From Elysia crispata (Eukaryota; Mollusca; Gastropoda; Plakobranchidae): a stretch of DNA of 64,000 nucleotides. Made by a program: the position numbers and the translations under genes. The DNA is taken from assembly GCA_033675545.1 (NCBI GenBank), contig JAWDGP010000459.1:1187501-1251500 (forward strand), written 5' to 3'. Below the pieces are notes generated by a model. That model searched no databases, was not told where the DNA came from, and was given only the letters and a program-made list of their open reading frames with translations. Positions within the stretch are counted from its first letter, which is position 1; the number at the start of each line of letters is the position of its first letter. Of the stretch, positions 58,513-64,000 are shown piece by piece.

Positions 58513-61500
58513 ATAGTTGTAATTAGTAGTAGTGGTAGTAGGAGGAGGAGCAGCAGTCGTAGTTGTATCATGCAATGCTAGTGAAAAATGAATAAATCAA
58601 TTTGACTGTCTGGGCAAAAAAAAACATTTTACCCAACTTTTGAATGAAAAAGGTTGCATAAAATCTTGATTCTCATGTAAATTTGGAAGAAAAAAAAAGA
58701 AAGAATTGAGAAGAAAATGTGTTACGCATAGTCTGTGTAAAGGCATATTTATAACATTGCAATCAGGCGATTTTTTTCGAAGGAGAAAATGGCATGAGCT
58801 GTCATGAGTTTCCTCAAAATGTCTGGCTTTTGTGAAAAAGTGATTAAACACATATGTCTTCTTTCAATAGCTGTTTTTTCATAATTCAAATTTGTATTAT
58901 CTGCCTCATTAGAAATGGATGAAAGACATGTTGAAAGTTTTACTTTTAACTCTGTAGTAAGGAGAATTTCTTTGTCTAGAATTTAGTAGAAACAAATATT
59001 CGAATAGTGATGTTTCAGGGAGAGTACACTACTCCATATGAAGTCACTGTTTCTACTATTTATCAAGCACAAGAAGGCCACTGAGTATTGAAGCATTTAA
59101 TGATCTTTACTTTCTCCCACTTTTTTTTTTAGATAAAATATTTGTAAAATGTTTTTTCGTGTGAGGTACCTCCTTGTTTCATTTATGCAGTAGTTTCAGG
59201 AATCATGCCACATTTATCCTTTATTTTTTGTTGTACAAGTTTATTTCATTCATTTTTCCTTCATCATAATTAATCTCTGTTAAATGCTGTCTTGTGAATA
59301 TAACAGAAGTTAATTTTGCTCTGCCCTAGATTTCATTCATAATGTTGTTAACAACTACTTGACCCTTATAATAATGTTGCATAAATTCTGCACATATTTT
59401 ATATTATTGTAGAAGAATTTTATCTAAAAAAAATGATTAAACACACTATCATCCCTGTATTTCTAGAGCGCAGGAGCAAAATATCATGAATTGTGAGATA
59501 ACTACATTTTCAACATTATTCGTGATTACTGCAAAATTGCACATGTATATATTTTTTTCAAATATGTGATGTCAATTCAAAATTTGTAACTAATTCTGCA
59601 AAAGTGCCTTACATCAACCATATGATTAGAAATATTTCGCATGGTATTGTGATGTTATACAGCTGCTCTATGGCAATAATATCGCGCTATTACTTTGTTT
59701 AAAAAAAACAGCATTTCAAATTTTCCATTGAAAACAAAGACTGAATGAACTGCCAACTTAAACCAGAGACAGGTGAGGAAATAAAAAAATTGTTTTTTGA
59801 TTTCAGTTATTTTCCCATTTTCTCACCAATCGGTTCGCCCATATTTCTCAATAGTAAATAATCCCTTTTTTATGTCATAGTTAAAAAAAAATATTGATTA
59901 TATTCTATCATAGCTCATTAATCAAGATCACTTTTTTTCTTTAACTGTTACTTTTTTATGAGTCTATTTAGTATTAAGACTACCCTTGTTTCTCTAAGAC
60001 ATTCGTCATTTCTACGCAAACCGTTTTTCTGCTGTCAGAGAAACACAAATTGAAAGAGTAAAGTTTACTCTGACTTGATCATATTGTTCTAGGTGATGTG
60101 TCTGTAGACATTAACCTTAAAGCAAGTTTATCAATACAAAAGTGAGAGAGATCTCTGCAACCAACCATCACAATAATCATGAATTTGAAATTATGCCAGA
60201 TAGATGATAAGATCAATACCAGAGCAATAATGCCTTTATCCATGGCCTTAATTAGAGGTCAATAAGTGAAAGTGGTTTTTTTTTTTTTCAAATTTGTTGC
60301 AATGTTTCTGTAATTGCGGTCTGAAACCTTAAGGACTACTTACACTGGTTGTTTATTTTTTATTATTAGAATAATTTTTTCTTTTAACTTACCCATTTTA
60401 TTGTAGTTTTGGCTGCAGCAATGGGAGTAAATGCTTTTCTTTCTTTGAAGTATTTATACAAATCAAGCTATTGTTCTCTGGTCGCATTGGCTTTCTCTTT
60501 AAATTTTGGTTTTCTTGTTCTTAGAGGTATATAGCTAGTCATGGCTACACGTGCTGGACTTCGGCTTATTTTATGTACAGATTTGTTTTTCTCAAAATTG
60601 TGGATTTAACATACATACCAGCTAGAGGCTGATACTTATCATTGTATGAGATAAAAATATTTCTATTGTAACAGTAACAAAGAAGGAAAATAGAACCTCT
60701 TTAATTCTATAAGAAAAAGTACCTATGATGATCATGTGACCAAAAATAAATGGCTTGATTGATTTGTTTTTCACCATGAAAGATTTTTCGTTTTCATAGT
60801 TGTTTACTTATATACACTTAATAAGAAGAGATGTACATGTATTTTATTTTTGTTTGAATGGATTTTATCTATGGCAACGTATTTGAGCAACTGTAAATCA
60901 TATACAAACAAAAAATAAAATTAAATTCTATTTTGTATCATGTGGTTTTAAAATGTAGGGGTCTTTATGATTTCACTTCTGTTCAAATTTAATTATCAGT
61001 TACTCATTAGTGTAAGGCCCATATTTTTACACAGCAAAAGTTTGTTAGCTTTTATTGGAATTTTCTCTCTGTTGCTCTAGTCATGATCGTTTATGGTTTT
61101 AAATAATATCAATTAAATGGTGTTTGAAGTATAAATGGCAAAGTATTTTCCTTGCTTTTCATTGTCTTTATCATTGGCTAGGTTACAGCTTAAGAATTGG
61201 AGAGAGATATCGCAGGAATAATGGTAATGCCAACAAATCCTGCCTCCAACACGCCTCTTTGCAGGTGAAAAAATATAAAGACTTTCCCCAATTCTAAAAA
61301 CCGACATCCACATCATATGCTCATACTGTAATAAACACTTTTGTTGAACCATGAATGCCCTAAACTTTTTTTTAAAAATTCGTCGCCTCTTTGTATATGT
61401 TCCATGAAAATGCAAATTTGTCTAAAAAAAAATCATACATGTATAAATATGTATAGAAGTTTGATTTTTGTTTTTCTGTGGATATAATCTGATATTATTG

Positions 61501-64000
61501 ACTTTAATGCTAAAGTATATGATAATGCTTTTGATTTACCTTACAGTTAATTTTGGATTCAATTTAATTGTAATTACAAGTTTAGTAAGAGTCAGGATAA
61601 TAAATGTAGTTTTTTTTTTTTTTTTTTTATTTAATTTGAAATTTTGAATGGCTCAATACAAAAAAAAAAATTGTGGGATGTTTAACAAAGTGTTATTTTG
61701 TGCCCTTTTATGTTTGCTGCGTTTCATTATTTTGGACAATATTTTCTCCTTATTCACTTTGATCTACTGAACAATAATGACACAAGAATTGTGTAAAGTT
61801 ATGCACTGCATTTTGTGCACTATTTGATTAACATCCCCAGAGGAATCCACCTCTATTGATAAATAGCTATAAAAACAGAGGCTTAAAGCTCACTTAATAG
61901 TTAATGTTTTTTATCAAAGAAGTTGGTGGGACTGATTCCATTCAGTTTTGATAAAATCTGATACCTTTTATTGCAGAATGGCAGAAAACTTTAATGTTTA
62001 CTGCTGTTTAGCTTCTACTAAATGGTATCATATGTAAAACAATTTAAATAGAAATCTTTTCTTCAAAGAAGCACAAAATTTTTAATTGTTAATCAGGTTT
62101 GTTTTTAATCAAATAGGACTTGGTGGCTGTATGTCTACCCCAATATCTTGAGAGCTTTTTGACTAGAAGTACAAAATTCAAACATTGGAGACTAGAGGAT
62201 CATTTTGCACGGCATCTCGAGGGCTTGAAATAAGCTGGGAGCTTACATGTTTTATATCAAACTATCCATCGTTGAACAATCAATGATTCATCAATCAGTT
62301 TTGAATTTACCATTGACTGGGAATCATGGGTCAAAAGTTTTTTTTTTATTATTTCATTACTTTTTTATCCAATACTTAAGAAGCCGATTGCACTTTTTGC
62401 GGTGTGGCTTGAAATAGCGTATTTTACTATGGTATAAATTTAAATGAGATTTCAAAATGTGGTTTAGGAGTCCTATATTCATTCTTATCTCCAGCTCTTC
62501 AAATCTTCTGCCGTTTTCTGATTCAACTGTTAAACATTTCGAATTTTTTTTTAAGCTTTTTTTACAGATAAGGTTCAACACTTTATTAATGAAAAAAGCT
62601 CATATAATTATAAGCTCTATTGTAGGTTGTTAGTTTGGGAGCTCAATTAAGAAAGTTATTGTCCATTTAATACCATCTGGCTTACTTTGTTTTGTTACTA
62701 TAACCATTTGTAAAAATCTAAAAATGTCCACCATTATTATCTAAATCTAATTGTTACAGAGATGTGCTTAGTATAAATTCATGTACATATTTTCCTGAAA
62801 CTGCCTGTACATTTGCTTCCATGAATGCAAGGTATATCCTTTTTTTTGTCCCTCATTATTGATTATTCATTTATCTACATTAAATCTGAAATAAATAAAA
62901 GTTTAAAGTATTTTAGTTTACAAACAACATGTATATTTTGTCTTCATTTATTGAAACTGATTTTTGTGTTTCTACTTTTGGCACCCGAGTAAAATAGTCG
63001 CCCCAAAAAAAATGAATCAGAAAATTGGATTTGTAAGGAAAAAAAGATATATGATAATTTTTAAGGGTTACATTTCAATTTTGCATTACATTCATACTGT
63101 ATTTTGTGCACATGATTTCTTTAAAACAAAAAAATTTTATGATCCATATCTGAGAGCCAATCGCATCAATGCTTAAGCTTTTCGAGGTCAGCATCACCTC
63201 TGATATGTAATTCAAATTAACCCTTTTATTTCAGCAGAATTCACAAAACTGAATGTTAGACATCCAGAAAAATCAGATCCCTAATTTTAAATATGCTCCA
63301 TCTCTGTAGTTGCTGCAGCCTATGTAGGCATAGGGATGGATCTCATGAGTTTGTCACCAAAGGTTGCTCTGATCCTCCCCTTCTGTTAGGTTTTCTCTGT
63401 GTGTCCATCCCTCATGTGTATCCCCTTGCAATTGCTTTAAAGTCTTATCTATCAGCCCAAGATCACAATGTGTTGACCTCAGTTTTTACTGGTCACTAAA
63501 ACTAATGTGGATGCACACCTAAGACTACAGTGATGAAGGTTTTGATACCCATAATGAGAAATTTTGTTGAAGTGTTAGATGATTTACTAGCCCTCTATAT
63601 GGGCATTTCAAGGAAAAAGAAAATATTAGAACTAGAAAGAAGATTTGGGAAAAGAAAGTTTTAAAAAGGCGCACCCATACCCCATATACACAAATCTATT
63701 GAATGAACTTTTTTTAATCAAACTACTTTAAAACTATTTGAGAATGGCAGAATCTGGTTGGTTGCTGCATTCTTTGCTCCTCTCCGCATTCATTAGAGCG
63801 ATATGCTTCAATGAGTTTTGAAACAAGTTTTTGTGACCAGGTTTTGATGATGATAATTATTTCAATTTAAAAAAAAATAATAAAAGCAAAATAAAAACAG
63901 TTGCATTCAATTCTTTCTTAACCAAAAAAAAATAGTTCTAGCCTAGAAAGTAGAACAATCTACATTGCAACATAAATATCTGGAGACAGCAATTCATGTT
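58512..64000. other. AT-rich 3' or intergenic region
   Basis: No convincing coding exon, RNA gene or transposon. Short frames (for example at 61113-61415 on the minus strand and 63293-63499 on the plus strand) show no recognisable domain. AATAAA hexamers near 58589, 60911 and 62891 are possible late polyadenylation signals for the zinc-finger gene. Confidence 0.5.

Noticed and set aside
63293..63499. Cys/Leu-rich 68-codon frame near the window end
   Set aside because: No recognisable domain, and the surrounding sequence gives no exon signals.

Overview
The window is animal nuclear DNA: AT-rich, with spliced genes (GT..AG introns), dense simple-sequence repeats and several families of cut-and-paste DNA transposons. 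A gastropod mollusc is the likeliest source. Reasons: a transposon whose N-terminus resembles that of RAG1 (such elements were described from the sea slug Aplysia as N-RAG-TP), many short TCTAGA/GATCTA tracts, and a tRNA-derived SINE. The species assignment is inference.

Layout. 1-2379 is intergenic. 2380-14020 (+) holds an eight-exon secreted lipase of the pancreatic lipase/phospholipase A1 type. Its catalytic Ser-Asp-His triad is intact, but it carries two lesions: an AA instead of an AG at one acceptor, and an in-frame TAG in another exon. 14021-17400 is repeat-rich intergenic DNA. 17654-19459 (+) is a decayed piggyBac transposase. 20893-32408 (-) is RPL22 (ribosomal protein eL22): four small exons across 11.5 kb. 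Its introns contain a hAT-like element, a non-autonomous piggyBac-like element, a cluster of three perfect hairpins just upstream of one splice acceptor, and an internally deleted RAG1-N-terminus-like transposon. 33002-33540 is a 540-bp four-part trinucleotide array. 36841-38001 is a pogo/Tigger remnant. 39146-43088 (-) is a full-length but decayed RAG1-N-terminus-like transposon. 44384-57095 (+) is a five-coding-exon gene for a predicted 3386-residue Gln/Ser/Pro-rich protein with five C2H2 zinc fingers. 57096-64000 is its 3' region and AT-rich DNA with no recognisable gene.

The three host genes do not form a pathway: a secreted lipase, a core ribosomal protein and a large probable nuclear regulator. 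The most unusual material is (1) the pair of RAG1-N-terminus-like elements, one of which keeps only an intact zinc-binding N-terminal reading frame, and (2) the tandem hairpins at the 3' end of an RPL22 intron, which recall known intron-based autoregulation by eL22 proteins in yeast. All splice models were read by eye from phase, GT/AG signals and protein conservation; none is backed by transcripts.
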